DNA of 64,000 bases from NCBI GenBank assembly GCA_003550325.1, contig QKWP01000106.1, positions 298,738-362,737 on the forward strand. Direction: 5' to 3'. Numbering within the stretch: the first letter of the stretch is position 1; each line of letters opens with the position of its first letter. This document shows, one piece after another, positions 11,301 through 22,059 of the stretch. The translations under genes and the position numbers were made by a program. The DNA is from Gigaspora rosea (Eukaryota > Glomeromycota > Glomeromycetes > Diversisporales > Gigasporaceae). Under the pieces are notes generated by a model. The model was given only the letters and a program-made list of their open reading frames with translations. It was not told the origin of the DNA and did no database searches.

Positions 11301-14300
11301 AAGCCTCAAATCACAGAATTAGACAAACAGTTTCAGTAACCTCTGAGTTCTGTAATCTTAGTGATGATAGGAAAGTTGTCGTTATAAGTATTATTAACAG
11401 CACATTTAATGAGTATGGTGAGAAATATTATATGAGAATAGATGATAATTTTGCCAATGCTGTAAATTTTAATAATGAATCTTTAAGAGGAATTGAAAAA
11501 GAAGTTTGGTTTTTTAAATCAGGTAATTTAAGCGTTTTTTTTATTTGTTTTTTTAAAATATATCATTTATTTTATCTTTTTAATTTTTTAAATCATTTAG
11601 CTTATACAGCGCCTCAGTCAGGTATTGACATTATATTTATGTATAATGCGCGCTTCACATAATTCTCATTATATTTCCTTGTAGAAACTGCTGCTACAGG
11701 TTTAACAGTTTTCACTGTCGATGCTTCCAAAAAATTCTCAACTTTATCTACTACCGAAAAGTCAAAATACATTGATACTCTATTAGATGAGTTTGCTGAT
11801 AAAGTTCCAATTAGGCGGGAGCGTTTAAGTTGGGAGATATTCCAGCCTTTCGAATTTGGTCAAATCGCCATCTCAGTCCGTATAGATTTGCCAATTAATA
11901 AAACTGAAAATACTGAAAATACTGTTCCGGGAGTAATTTCAAATTTAAATACGATGATTCTTTACAAAAGAATCACCAATTTCTCCACCAGTGTGACAAA
12001 TGATTTAGACTCGACTCTTGGCTTTCGACTATTAGGTGAGTTGATGACTGCACTCTAAATATTGATAGAGTTGAATCAACGACTAATTTTCTCATAACAT
12101 TGGGTCTATGGGATTTATAAATCGATGGAATTAAAATAATGAATATAAATCTTAAAAACATAAATACTCTTTCTTATTCATAAATTCATATTAAAATAAA
12201 TTAGCGCGTGAGTATAAAGATGATTTATAAGCCGACAAATTTAAATGCTTAATCATAAATATTTTTCCTTATTCATAATTTATAAATAATTATTTACCAT
12301 TCATTCTTTCATTCGCATTAATTTAGCCTGTGAGTATAAAAATGATTTATAAATTGATGGAATTAAAATCATGAATTTAAATCGTAAACAAATATTTTTT
12401 CTTATTCATAAATTCATAAATAATTATTCACCATTCATTATTTCATTTGCATTAATTTAGGGAGTAAGTATAAAGTTGATTTATAAATCGATAGAATTAA
12501 AATTATGAACATAAATCGTAAACAATTACTCTTTTTCTAAATTCATAAATATTTACTTATTTACCATTCACTCTTTCATTGAGTTGAATTGCCTGACAAA
12601 TTTTCATATTGTATGTAGCTGGTCCATGGAAAAGTTATTGGATTCAAATAGTTGCCGTGATTGCAACTTATTTAATATTATGCCTATTATCTTTTATACT
12701 TAGTTATGTGGTAAGTTTTATCAAATATTCTTTCTATTAAGAACTCTTTATCATGAAAATTAATAAAATTTTTATTTAAAAGTTAAAATCGAAAAAATTT
12801 GAAGCAATAAGTTCCGCAATATTACGACTTGGATTAATCATCCCTAATTTTATTCTTTCAGTTCTCTTTATCGTTTACAATTCAAATGATATAATTATGC
12901 TTTATTTGCCAAGGTATTTCTTTCAAATATAATTCTACTAGTATTAAATTTATTGTTACCCTTATTTTTAATTCTGGCCAAATCAACAAACACGTAAAGT
13001 GTGTTCTTTTTTAGTGCTTCGCTATTATTAAACTGCTGTATAGCTATTTATACTGTTTACAATGGAATTAACGATACCTTTGTTGGAGGAGAGTTTAAAG
13101 AATGGGCCAATCATAAACGAATATTAGTGACTGTGCTCACTATATTAGCATCAACTGATTATGAGTATCTGACAATTTTGAAAAATGCGCCTATATTTAC
13201 TAAGGCAACAATTGATTATAGGTATCTAGCAATTATAAAAAATGTGTCTAAAAAAAAATTGACAAATATTTGGAGATATTAAAAGACGTCCCCGTATCTG
13301 ATGAATCTAATAAATCTGGTAAAATTTACCAAATTAATATATTAAAGAGTTTGAAAGATGTGCTTCCTAGATTTGATGAATCTAATGAATCTAATGAATC
13401 TGGTGAATCTGATGAACTTAATAAATCTGTTAAAATTAACCAAATTAATATATTAAAGAGTTTGAAAGATGTGCTTCCTAGAATTGATGAATCTAATGAA
13501 TCTGATGAATCTGGTGAATCTGACGAATCTGATGAAATCAAACAAATTAAAATTAAAAATTTGATCAAGCAAATTAAAACATTTAAACAAATATTTAGAT
13601 ACGCGATTATATGTGGAGCATTTTTTGACATTTTTTTTAGAAATATTCCACAGATCATTATTCAAGTGAGAACTCATTATTATATTAATTTATAAAACAT
13701 TAGTTTTTATTAATAATTTGCTTTTATATTTAAATATCTTATTCTTAAGGTCATTTATTATCAATCCGTTGTGAGATATTATAGTTTAGTGCCATTTCTT
13801 TTATTAATCACTTCTTGCCTTAAGATTTTCATGATAATAATCAGATGTATGTACAAAAGAGCACTGTTGTACCTTTTTCAGTGAGTATAAAATAAAATTT
13901 TTTTATTTTGTTTTTAAAATCAGTGTTTAATATTACATTAATTCTGTTTTAATTAAATAAATAATTAGGAGGTTAGCATAAAAGTTTAAACCATTCATTT
14001 ATTAAAATTATATGTTACGTTCTAACTTACTTTACCATACTCAATCATAAATGCATTAAAGGGAGTAAGTATTAAAGTTCGCTTTATGAAATTAGTATTT
14101 AATAATTACATTCTCTAATCGACCATACGAATATTATAACTCCTAGATTGTGAGTACTGTATAAATTTTCATTGCGAATCGTTATTAAATGTTATTTAGC
14201 ATTAATTAATTACGTATTTTAATAGGAGGTGAGTAAATGTAAAGTTCTTATAGATAGGAATCCAAATCACTTTTCAAAATTAGGCAATTCTATTCATTTA

Positions 14301-14308
14301 CCTGCTAA
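5355..14308 (+). CDS. Secreted/membrane protein with SbsA-like Ig domain, intron-array gene
   Basis: Start ATG 5355 gives a signal peptide (MKTSCNLFISFLFHILFSFL). Exon blocks: 5355-5900 (two frameshifts, near 5517 and 5570), 5955-6085 (frameshift near 6000), 6158-6822, 11157-11522, 11685-12035, 12619-12710, 12783-12913, 13015-13665 (frameshift in the A-run near 13250-13260), 13750-13880, 14284-14308 (TAA). Phases agree at every junction, for example phase 1 at 6822/11157. The 11157-11522 block reads like an SbsA-type Ig domain (NISIYFSSPVYLSTGNISI). Later exons are hydrophobic (IVAVIATYLILCLLSFIL; LVPFLLLITSCLKIFMIII), so it is a multi-pass membrane protein with a glycosylatable (many NxS/T) extracellular N-terminal half. 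A DESNES-type acidic repeat lies at 13300-13550. The function is unknown to me. The frameshifts mean decay or sequencing error. Three introns are replaced by tandem intron arrays, listed separately. Confidence 0.7.
6823..11156 (+). repeat. Tandem intron array with single-codon (3-nt) microexons
   Basis: About 34 AT-rich units of roughly 70-150 bp (extremes 48 and 197). Each begins GTGAGTATAAAG-like (a 5' splice site) and ends ATTAATTTAG-like (a 3' splice site), and adjacent units are separated by exactly 3 nt. Positions of the first base and triplet: 7033 TTT, 7185 ATC, 7312 CCT, 7439 CAT, 7549 ACA, 7685 CAA, 7797 GTT, 7913 CAT, 8038 TCT, 8111 GGG, 8256 ATG, 8332 CAT, 8454 TCT, 8581 CAA, 8632 TCA, 8758 AAT, 8958 CTG, 9076 CGC, 9199 TTG, 9318 GGT, 9442 TTG, 9562 CGC, 9700 GTC, 9825 TCA, 9955 AAC, 10089 TTC, 10220 CAT, 10353 TCG, 10472 ATA, 10615 TTT, 10793 CAT, 10917 CAC, 11033 TTG. 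The first spacer (6916-6927) is 12 nt. The array opens with GTATGT at 6823 and closes with ATTTAG at 11151-11156. Whether the triplets are spliced in is inference. Confidence 0.85.
12036..12618 (+). repeat. Second intron array of the same family, three 3-nt spacers
   Basis: The donor GTGAGT at 12036 follows a phase-1 exon end. Copies of the same ~130-bp intron unit follow, with AG-NNN-GT junctions at 12205 (CGC), 12327 (CCT) and 12461 (GGA, followed by GTAAGT). The array ends at a GTATGTAG acceptor (12611-12618). The next exon (12619) starts in the matching phase, so inclusion or skipping of the triplets keeps frame. Read in that phase the triplets give no stop codon. A further unit near 12560-12600 appears eroded. 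Confidence 0.8.
13881..14283 (+). repeat. Third array: four 3-nt spacers between unrelated short introns
   Basis: Donor GTGAGT at 13881, then AG-NNN-GT junctions at 13969 (GAG, donor GTTAGC), 14062 (GGA, donor GTAAGT), 14147 (ATT, donor GTGAGT) and 14226 (GAG, donor GTGAGT), with the final acceptor at 14281-14283. The introns are about 88, 90, 82, 76 and 55 nt. They do not share the repeated sequence of the first two arrays beyond the splice sites. The phase-2 reading through all triplets into 14284-14308 has no internal stop and ends at TAA 14306-14308. Confidence 0.65.
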
Positions 14309-14403
14309 TATTGCTGTTAAATATATTTGCTCGTTTTGATTTTCACAAATTTAAAACCTTGCAAATACGAATGAACTAATACAAGTCTAATACATGTTAA
14401 TTA

Positions 14404-14840
14404 TATAAAAGGGATAGTATTTACGGAAAATACGGAAAATGCAAAAAATGTAAGAAATACAACACTTCCCGAGTCTGGTGCCCAGATTGTGATCCTGAAG
14501 AAGAAACAAAAGAAACTGAAGAATGGGAAATTAATGATAAAGATATTGAGGAAGCCATCAAATATTTTCAGCGTGAAGCTAAGGAATACGATAAAGTTAT
14601 TGAATGGATTCCATATAATGATTTAAATGATTTAACAAAACCTGGAGAGATTATATGGGTTCCAATCTAAGCGCAAGAAGAAGTTAAAGAGAAATTAAAT
14701 TTATCTATGGCAACTTGGACGAAAGGTATACGAACAATTAAATATAAATCTGGAAGATATATACGATCACGTATCAAATCATGCGTTGATTTCATAAAAT
14801 TGGGCAGTTCACAAACAAACCGTTCGGTTGTCATAAAGAA
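14404..14840 (+). pseudogene. Kinase leader plus degenerate N-lobe (unit 1)
   Basis: An open frame carrying the Cys-rich leader of glomeromycotan TKL-type kinases: C-x2-C (CKKC), then VWCPDCDP at about 14476-14500, then the typical linker KVIEWIPYNDL. Where a kinase glycine loop would follow, the frame has an in-frame TAA (14668-14670). It then continues as a degenerate N-lobe-like stretch (MATWTKGIRTIKY...RSRIKSCVDFIKL) up to a GTAAGT donor at about 14841. The same architecture recurs in the next two units, so this is the first of three tandem leader/N-lobe copies. With no glycine-rich loop and a stop codon it is not an active kinase by itself. Confidence 0.6.
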
Positions 14841-14901
14841 AGTAAGTCAAATTGTTAACTATGCTACTAATTGCTACACTGAATAATGTAAGACTGCTAA
14901 A

Positions 14902-15448
14902 ATGGCACATATATTTTGTAAGCTTGAAGATATGATGAAAGAGAATCATAAAATATATGGAATAACTCAAGATGTTAAAACTGAACAATACATGATTGTT
15001 CTTGATTATTATTATGACAAAAGAAATGAAGAATATGGAATATGCGAACAATGTAAGCGAAATATTACCAATCCAGTATGGTGTCAATCGTGTGACCCTT
15101 CCAAGGAGTCAACCCGTAATAGTCCATTAAATGATAACGATGAAATTAATAATTGCATTAAAAGTTTTCAATTTAAAGCTGTGGAATACGACAATTTTAT
15201 TGAATGGATTCAATATAATGATTTAGCAGAAACTATTAAAAAGATTGAATGGATTCCAATGGATGGAAAAAGTTTACAAGAAATTGAAGAGAAATCAGAG
15301 CAATTGGATTTTTTTATGGCATCCTGGAATATACGAAAAATTGAAAATGAACCTGGGGTATATATGCGGTCACGCAGTGAATCACGAGTTGATCTTATAA
15401 AATTGCTTAATTCTCAAGCAACCCGCTGCGGATTTTATAAAGAAAGTA
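14902..15448 (+). CDS. Kinase alphaC-hinge segment fused to leader and degenerate N-lobe (unit 2)
   Basis: An open frame of about 180 codons bounded by an upstream acceptor region and a GTAAGT donor at about 15449. It begins like the C-helix-to-hinge part of a kinase (NHKIYGITQD...YMIVLDYYY) and runs directly into a new leader (CEQCKRN...VWCQSCDP) and IEW-x-x-YNDL linker. It ends with a degenerate N-lobe (FFMASWNIRKIE...VDLIKLLNSQ) in place of a glycine loop and VALK strand. It probably represents an internal exon of a longer kinase-like gene made by tandem exon duplication, spanning units 1-3. It could equally be a free-standing relic. No catalytic residues are present in this unit. Confidence 0.55.
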
Positions 15449-15506
15449 AGTTAAATTGTTCGATATGTTATTTTTTTACTTCATTGAATGACGTATGACT
15501 TCTAAA

Positions 15507-16890
15507 ATGATGCATAAATTTTGTAAGCTTAATGAAGTGATGTAAGTGAACCATAAAATATATGGAATAACTCAGGAAGTTAAAACTGAAATACATGATT
15601 GTTCTTGATTATTATTATGACAAAAGAATTGAAGAACATGGAATATGCGAACAATGTGAGCGAAATAATACCAATCTAGAATGGTGTCAATCTTGTGATC
15701 CTTCCGTAATCCAAAATAAATCATTAAGTGAAGACAATGAGATTAATAAATGCATCAAGGAATTTCAACTTAAAGCTCTGCATATGAAAAAATAATTGAA
15801 TGGATTCCATATGTAAATTTATCTAATACTGAAAAAATTGGTAAAGGAGGATTTGGTACAGTATATTCAGCAATTTGGTTAGATGGTAAGCGAACTGTCG
15901 AGAAAGTTGATGATTGTTATAAACGATCACGTAGATTGCCTTATGTTGTTGCACTTAAAACCTTTCCTGGTTCTAAGACGGATGTGTCAAGTGTTTTAAA
16001 AGAGGTAAGAATATTATTTATTGGTTGTAAGTTTAATATATGTATTTAGAAAATTTTAACTGTACGAATTTTTTCCTTGAAAGTTTAAAAGCCATATGAA
16101 ATGTAGATTAGAGGGCGCTGAACTTGAAATGTATGGATTAACACAAAACACTAAAAATAACGATTACCTAATGGTATTTCAGTATGCAAATAAAGGAAAT
16201 CTTCGTAAATTTTTAAGAGAAAATTTCAACGAACTTACATGGCAAAAGAAATTGCAGCAACTTGAATATATGTCAAACGATTTACATCAAATTCATAATG
16301 CAAAATTCACACATTGTGACTTTTACAGTGGCAATATTTTACTAAACCAAAACCTCGATGGAAAAATAAAATCGTATATAGCTGATCTTGGATTATCAAG
16401 AAAAATAGGTGATGATTCAGAAGATGAAGTTCATGGAGTCATGCAATATGTTGCTCCAGAAGTTTTATTAGGAAAGCAACCATCTGAAAAGGCAGATATT
16501 TATGGGTTTAGTGTTATTATGGCTGAAGTAGCTGGCATAAGTCCTTTTGATGGTCATGAAGTCAATACAAAACTTGCAGTCAAGATTTGTAATGGATCAC
16601 AGCCAGAGTTTGCTCCTAAAACTCCCGATTGCTATATTGAATGGGCGCATAAGTGCATGGATCAAGATCCAGCAAATCGGCCTAGTGCTTTGGTTATTAA
16701 TGAAAATATTAATGACTGGCTTAAAAAGTTAGCTTCAGATGATGAAAATGAAATCAAAAAACAGTTCTTAAGCGCTGATGAAACCATAAAGAAATTATCA
16801 ATAGTTCCTCAAATATGTTCTCATCATACCAAAAAGATTAACAAACAAGAGATATTAAAAGGTATTTATTTAAGAAATTATTTGAAATGA
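15507..16890 (+). CDS. TKL-type protein kinase, final unit with complete catalytic domain
   Basis: Third leader copy (CEQCERN...EWCQSCDP, 15645-15705), separated from the kinase domain by a frameshift near 15785. The kinase domain then has a glycine loop IGKGGFGTVYSAIW (about 15836-15877), the VALK lysine (about 15950-15960), a GTAAGA donor at about 16003 and an exon from about 16093. Catalytic loop HCDFYSGN begins at 16312 (H-C-D instead of H-R-D), the metal motif is DLG at 16384 (usually DFG), and APE lies at 16453-16461. It ends after a C-terminal Lys/Asp-rich tail at 16890. An in-frame stop (about 15541) and frame breaks near 15595 and at the 16093 junction make the assembled gene doubtful, but the C-lobe exon is intact. 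Expected role: cytosolic signalling kinase of the expanded glomeromycotan family; substrate unknown. Confidence 0.7.
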
Positions 16891-17995
16891 TATTATATTA
16901 TAAATAATTAAAATATATTTAACATTTTTTAAATAGAATTGTCTTAAACAAGTTAGTCTGACGACCTGTTGATATTTCTACAGGTAAGTGTTACGATATT
17001 AAACTTTATTACTAATTTTATTTTAATTTGAAACTATAAAATTGATTACATTATGCGCTTTTCAAATTACTACATAATCAGATAATCGAACTCACATAGA
17101 AATTTTAAATTCTCTAAATTTATTTTTTTATTTTTATTTTTATTTTTTTTGTCTTTTTCTTTTTTTGTCTTTTTTTTTTGTCCTTTTTTTTTGTCTTTTT
17201 TTTTGTTTTTTTGCGTATAGATTTAAATTTCTTGCTTGTAGATAAAATTCCAAAATTTCTATTTTATTTTCACTTTCCAGATACTACATCTAGTTAATAG
17301 AAGTCCAAGGCTTGATTTCGAATCAAAATAAATAAAAGTGGAATGATATCAGCTTGGTTTTTTTCTTACAGTATTATCATAATGACATAGTCCAATTGCA
17401 AACACTGTCAGCTTCACAGAATTGCAATTATTATTTTCTCAACATTTCTTAAGAGCTAGGTAATTCCTTGCTACGGCCCAGTGTACTATTTGTATTATAT
17501 ATTTTCATAATTTTTGGTACCATCGGTTTTTAAATACGTAATACGTAATTGTAATTTTATGTCTATCGTAACTCATCATAATAAAGATATACAATTCGTA
17601 ATGAAGGTCTTTATTAAAAGCAAGAAGCATTTTAAAACTAATGAAAAGCAAATCTATAAAGTTCGTTAAATATACAATATTATGCATTTTATAAAGTCAT
17701 CATATCTAATCTGAAGTTTAAGAAAAATAAAAATTCGAAATCGGAACTCGGAAAAATACCTCAACTATTTGGTACGATTTTCGTGAAAAATTATTATCAT
17801 TTTACCTATAATATTGCTTATCACTAAATCTATTTCCATATAAACAGAATTAAAAATTGAGCTTTACCCAATGACACAAACGTTATAAAAGTTAATTTTT
17901 TAATATAAATATCAATTCATTTTCCGTCAAAACCATCAATATTAGAATTATTTAAATTATTTTACAAACCTTGTTGTTGAATTATCATTAAATAA
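16891..17995. other. Non-coding with T-rich low-complexity tract
   Basis: A pyrimidine-rich tract at 17106-17215 made of T-runs separated by GTC (TTTTTGTC-like units). Nothing else is supported. Possible downstream splice sites near 16861 and 16983 (GTAAGT) might extend the kinase gene. Confidence 0.5.
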
Positions 17996-18250
17996 TTGCC
18001 AAATCATTTCAAAGTATTGCCAAATTATTATTATAAACTAATACATGATGAAAAGATTTACATTTTAATAAATACATTATTTATTATTATGTTACTAATT
18101 TATTTGACAGTTAATAGTCAAGAATCGTCAAAGGAACCACTGGCAAAATTATGGAATATTGAAAATGATGAAATACCAAAATATCTGGGCATTGAGAAGA
18201 ACCTATTGTCACGGTTAAAATTTTTAACCCGTGACTTAAATGCAAATTAG
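17996..18250 (+). CDS. Small hypothetical protein with one membrane segment
   Basis: 84 codons, though the first codon of the open frame is not ATG (TTG at 17996). The central stretch ILINTLFIIMLLIYLTV is a plausible transmembrane segment, followed by a charged tail (KLWNIENDEIPKYLGIEKN). Family not recognised. The stop overlaps the edge of a putative solo LTR. It may be a gene fragment; weak evidence. Confidence 0.3.
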   Translation: MPNHFKVLPNYYYKLIHDEKIYILINTLFIIMLLIYLTVNSQESSKEPLAKLWNIENDEIPKYLGIEKNLLSRLKFLTRDLNAN

Positions 18251-18722
18251 TAACACCCGAAGACTCCTGTGACCCAAGCCATCCGAAATTACAAGGGTGC
18301 TAAGTTGTGGTGGAGGCTTAGAGATACCCGATGAATGTTTGTTGTGTGAACTGGTTATTATTGGCTCCTAGTTGTGGGATTGTGTGCAACTTTGTGAACA
18401 AAGTTGTAGGCAGAATTGTGAGCAATATTGTGAGCAATATTGTGAGCGAAATTGTGGGTAAATAATAAGGTTTCTCAAATGTAAATGTGGAAACCAAATG
18501 ATGTAATAAATGTAGTGCAGTAGTTCTTAATAACTGAAAATGTATTTAAAGCCCAAGTTTTCCCCTTAATTAAGTTTATTGAAAAATCAAGAAAAATCTC
18601 AAACTTCACTAACTCCTGAATACGAATTAATAAGAAACTGTCCTTTAAAAATAAACTAAATTAAGTTGCGACTGGGGCTAAACGGTGCGATCATGCACAT
18701 TGCTCTCCCAACCAGTCGTAAC
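18248..18722. mobile_element. Possible solo LTR
   Basis: The segment runs from GTAACACCCGAAGACTCC to CCAGTCGTAACA. The TAACACC...GTAACA borders resemble fungal LTR ends, but the first base pair does not show a clean TG and no target duplication is clear. It contains a 12-bp tandem repeat (GTGAGCAATATT) at 18417-18465. An inner inverted pair (TTGCGACTGG / CCAGTCGTAA) lies at 18664-18720. Confidence 0.35.
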
Positions 18723-18760
18723 ACTATCTATAGTGATATAATAATAAAAATTCGCGGAAC

Positions 18761-19096
18761 GTTGCTACATAGTAAAGTCTAAATTTTACTATGTCAATCG
18801 ATAAATTATTAATTAAGTAAACTTGTTTGGAATATCAAAATATACTTACTCTGAAATTTTTATTAAAATTGAAGAAGTTTTTATTATTTAATATTTGATT
18901 TTTACGTTCGTCGAATGTAATATTTAAAAAAATTTTAATTTTTTCGTCGAACGTAAAAATCAAAAGTCAAATAATAAAAAGTTCTCTGATACTGCTGAAA
19001 ATTTTAAAGTAAGTGTATTTTGATCTTCTGAACAAGTTTACTTAAGCGACTTTAATCGATTCACATTGTATAATTTGGGTTTTACTATGTAGCGAC
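18761..19096. mobile_element. MITE family A, copy 1
   Basis: Terminal inverted repeats of about 30 bp beginning GTTGCTACATAGTAAAGTCT and ending in its near reverse complement at 19066-19096 (ACTATGTAGCGAC). A central foldback (TTTTACGTTCG / CGAACGTAAAAATC) lies inside. A second copy is at 59336-59670; homology extends weakly into the right flank of that copy. Confidence 0.8.
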
Positions 19097-19213
19097 TATA
19101 ATCGATCATGGGGTCAAAGCGTTTTTAAGTTTTTTTTTTTAATATTATAAAGATAAAATTTGATTTGTCAATAGTCCTATCACAGGAGGGGAGGGGGTCG
19201 GATCTATGAAAAC

Positions 19214-19836
19214 TAGAGATGTTAATGGTGTATAATACTCCGGAGTAACATAGGAGTATACGCCACTCCATACCAGCATGATTTAGGCATCACTCCACAA
19301 GATATACCTAAAAGAAGTAAATCACTCTAGAGTAATGCTATTAATGTAAAATAGTTTATACTCTGGAGCCACTATTATATCAACTGTAAAGTGGTTTATA
19401 CACTGGAGTACCTATTATATAAATATAAAATCCAATAGAGGAAACAACTTTTGGACTTGTATGTACATTATTCTGGTTATACTGTAACTAGAAACATGGC
19501 TTAAGTGGAACTTATAATTGGAAGATGTAATGTTTTTATAATCAATGAAAAGCAAACAAAATTAAGCACATAAATTTTTTTAATACAAACCAAGCAATTT
19601 AATTGAATTTGTACATTTAAAATTTAGATTTACTCTGGATTATACACCGGATTATACTTTGGGTTATACTTCAGAGTATGCCCTGACTTATATATTTGGC
19701 TTATAATAGATTAATACTTCAGTGTTTAATTATAGAGTTTGCTCTGAGGTGGTGTACTCTAGTGTGGTGTGGTTTTGGGTATTACTCTGGTAGAGTATGC
19801 TTCACACCACCCTGGGGCACTCCATTAACATCCCTA
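19214..19836. mobile_element. Non-autonomous hAT-like element
   Basis: Ends TAGAGATGTTAATGG and CCATTAACATCCCTA are inverted repeats. Flanking 8-mers ATGAAAAC (19206-19213) and ATGTAAAC (19837-19844) match 7/8, the 8-bp duplication expected of hAT. The interior is rich in ACTCCGGAGT/ACTCTGG-like direct and inverted motifs. No transposase ORF. Confidence 0.75.
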
Positions 19837-20142
19837 ATGTAAACCCTAATTACATAATTTACTGCACTTCCCTTACTAACTAGCAGTTTGTAATATCAGG
19901 TGTAATATGAAATCGAAAAAAATAGAGATATTTTAAAGAAATGCTTGTAACTCATAATTTTGCTTATAAAATTACCCATCATGTTCTAACAGAAAAATTC
20001 CTTGCAAAATTTTGAGGTAGAGATGGTCTTTGCTAATCCTCCACCTTAATTTTACTTTATTATTAACCTTTATTCAAAATTAATATATTAATAATTTGTT
20101 TGGACATCTGATCTTATAGGATGCATTATAAAAAATCAAAAT

Positions 20143-20462
20143 GGGTAGCAATTATTTCACTAACAATTACTTCACAGACACCCTATTTCAGCAACAAATA
20201 TTCACCAACAGTTCATTTTACCAACAGTTCATTTTACCAAAGCTCATTTTATTGACAAAGTAATTCTGGTTATTGTCATTAGGATCAGGGTAGGGTTAGG
20301 GTAAAATTAGAGTTGAAGTTAGTGTCTTTATCGAAAAAAACTTGTCAGTGAAATAAGCTTCAGTAAAATGAACTGTCAGTAAAATTAACTTGTCAGTAAA
20401 TAATTTTTTAGTGAAATGAGGTGGGTGTCTGTAAAGTGATTTTTAGTAACTAATACAAACCC
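20143..20462. mobile_element. MULE-like MITE, copy 1
   Basis: Imperfect ~40-bp inverted ends (GGGTAGCAATTATTTCACTA ... AGTAACTAATACAAACCC). The interior has repeated CAACAGTTCATTTTACC motifs and a GGTTAGGG telomere-like tract. Homologous to 38681-38980, which shows a perfect 9-bp target duplication. Confidence 0.7.
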
Positions 20463-20676
20463 ATAAAAAATATTACAATAATAAGATTTGTATATAAAAA
20501 TTTTTAGAAAACAGCTATAATATAACCCTGCAATAGTCACTTGCCAAAATTAGACATTCTATGTGCCTATTGTGAGATTGTGATTGTAACTAAAGCAAGA
20601 AGAATTTAAATATAAGAATTGGGATAACTATAGCAAGATTGTAACTAATGCAAATGTGCCTATTGTAGGCTATACA

Positions 20677-21168
20677 GTACTATATTTTTGTGTAATAATG
20701 CACATGTGCATTATTTCAAAATTGTTACTTTTTTAAAAATAACCTATTTGACTCAAAATAATGTTACAAAATAAAGCATTCCCTAAGAGTTTGCATAATA
20801 ATTTCTTGTTATCTGTCATAATTTGACAAATATATAAGTATTGCAAAATAATAGCAAAAGCATTTAACCAAAGGCCTCATGCATTTCTATTATACTATTG
20901 ATGTTTATGATCAGTATATCATACCAGATAACTAGTTTATCTGGCAGATATGAGCTTATACTTACAGAAAAATTTTATTAAAATTGATAAAGATTTGCAA
21001 AAATAATGTAAAATTTTTCTGACAGTGTTTATATAGTATCTGTTAGATAAATACAGTATAAGCATAGTGACATGTCTATTAATATTGACAATATTGATCT
21101 GAAATATCGCACAAGTGCATTTTAAAATAATGCACAGGTGTGCATTATTATACTAAAATATAGTAGTG
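20677..21168. mobile_element. Palindromic MITE with ~40-bp inverted ends
   Basis: GTACTATATTTTTGTGTAAT with the following TGCACATGTGCATTATTT (20683-20720) pairs with AAAATAATGCACAGGTGTGC and ATTATACTAAAATATAGTA (21123-21167). Confidence 0.7.
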
Positions 21169-21593
21169 TTTTTTATTATAATAGATTTAGAAATGTTTAT
21201 AGTTCTAGTTGTAGATTAGTATGATTAATATAAGAAATGAATTATTCAATATATAAAAAAACCAATAATTAGTGCTATTCTAGAAAGCCTTTATTTTTTT
21301 TTATATAAATTTGTTTTCTTTAATTGAGAAAAAAATTCAACCTGCATTGCACAAATTTATAATGCACTAAAAAACAAATATTAATTAGAATTATCATACA
21401 AATAAATTTCATGTGTGTAATGCAATAGGAAAATATTAACAAAGAATGGTTTTGTATACATTAGATGTTACTCATATAAAATTGCATTAAGATGTGTTTT
21501 CTTTAATATGATTTTTCAAAGTATAATTTTAGAATATGCAGTTATTGCAATGAATACTAAAAGAACTGAAAAATTTGTCAAAAGAGAATTCCC

Positions 21594-22059
21594 ATGTCCC
21601 TAAATCAAAATTTGTACAAAAATTGCAGCATTTGTAATAAACCACTTAATATTAATTGGTGTGCTAAGCATGAAAAGACTAATCATGGAACCTTTCGAAT
21701 TTGCAGTAAAATAAGAAACAGATTATTTTGGTACCAAGATTGTGAAGGTCTGAATATATAAATAGATTTAATAAATAGTCCAGTAGAGATAAAGCTATTG
21801 ACAAGCTTTTAAAAGAAACTCAAGTTAATCCAAAGTATTGCTACAATGTATGGGAATGGATTCTATATACACAATTTATAGATATTCAATTTCTTGATAA
21901 GAGTGGTTTTTCGATTGTTAAATCAGCTATCTAGTTAGAAGTGCTATGAAATATCACTAGTCCTTATATTAAGTCAACCTTTAGGAATCCAAATAGGAAA
22001 ATTGGTTTGAAAATATTAAATAATTCATAAAATAATAGTGAAGAGCTTGTGAAAGAAGT
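21594..22059 (+). pseudogene. Kinase pseudogene, 5' part (leader and N-lobe)
   Basis: ATG 21594 begins a Cys-rich leader (NCSICNKP...NWCAKH...FRICSK) that stops at about 21762. Downstream pieces in shifted frames still read as the kinase linker and glycine loop (VWEWILYTQF...DKSGFSIVKSAI, about 21850-21935) and a VALK-like strand (IGLKIL, about 22003). Several stops interrupt. It ends at GTATGT (about 22060), a donor whose matching acceptor would be just before 27375, so the rest of the gene lies 5.3 kb downstream beyond nested transposons. Confidence 0.6.

Noticed and set aside
13326..13677. Minus-strand Ser/Asp-rich ORFs
   Set aside because: Antisense shadows of the DESNES-type acidic repeat of the membrane-protein exon.
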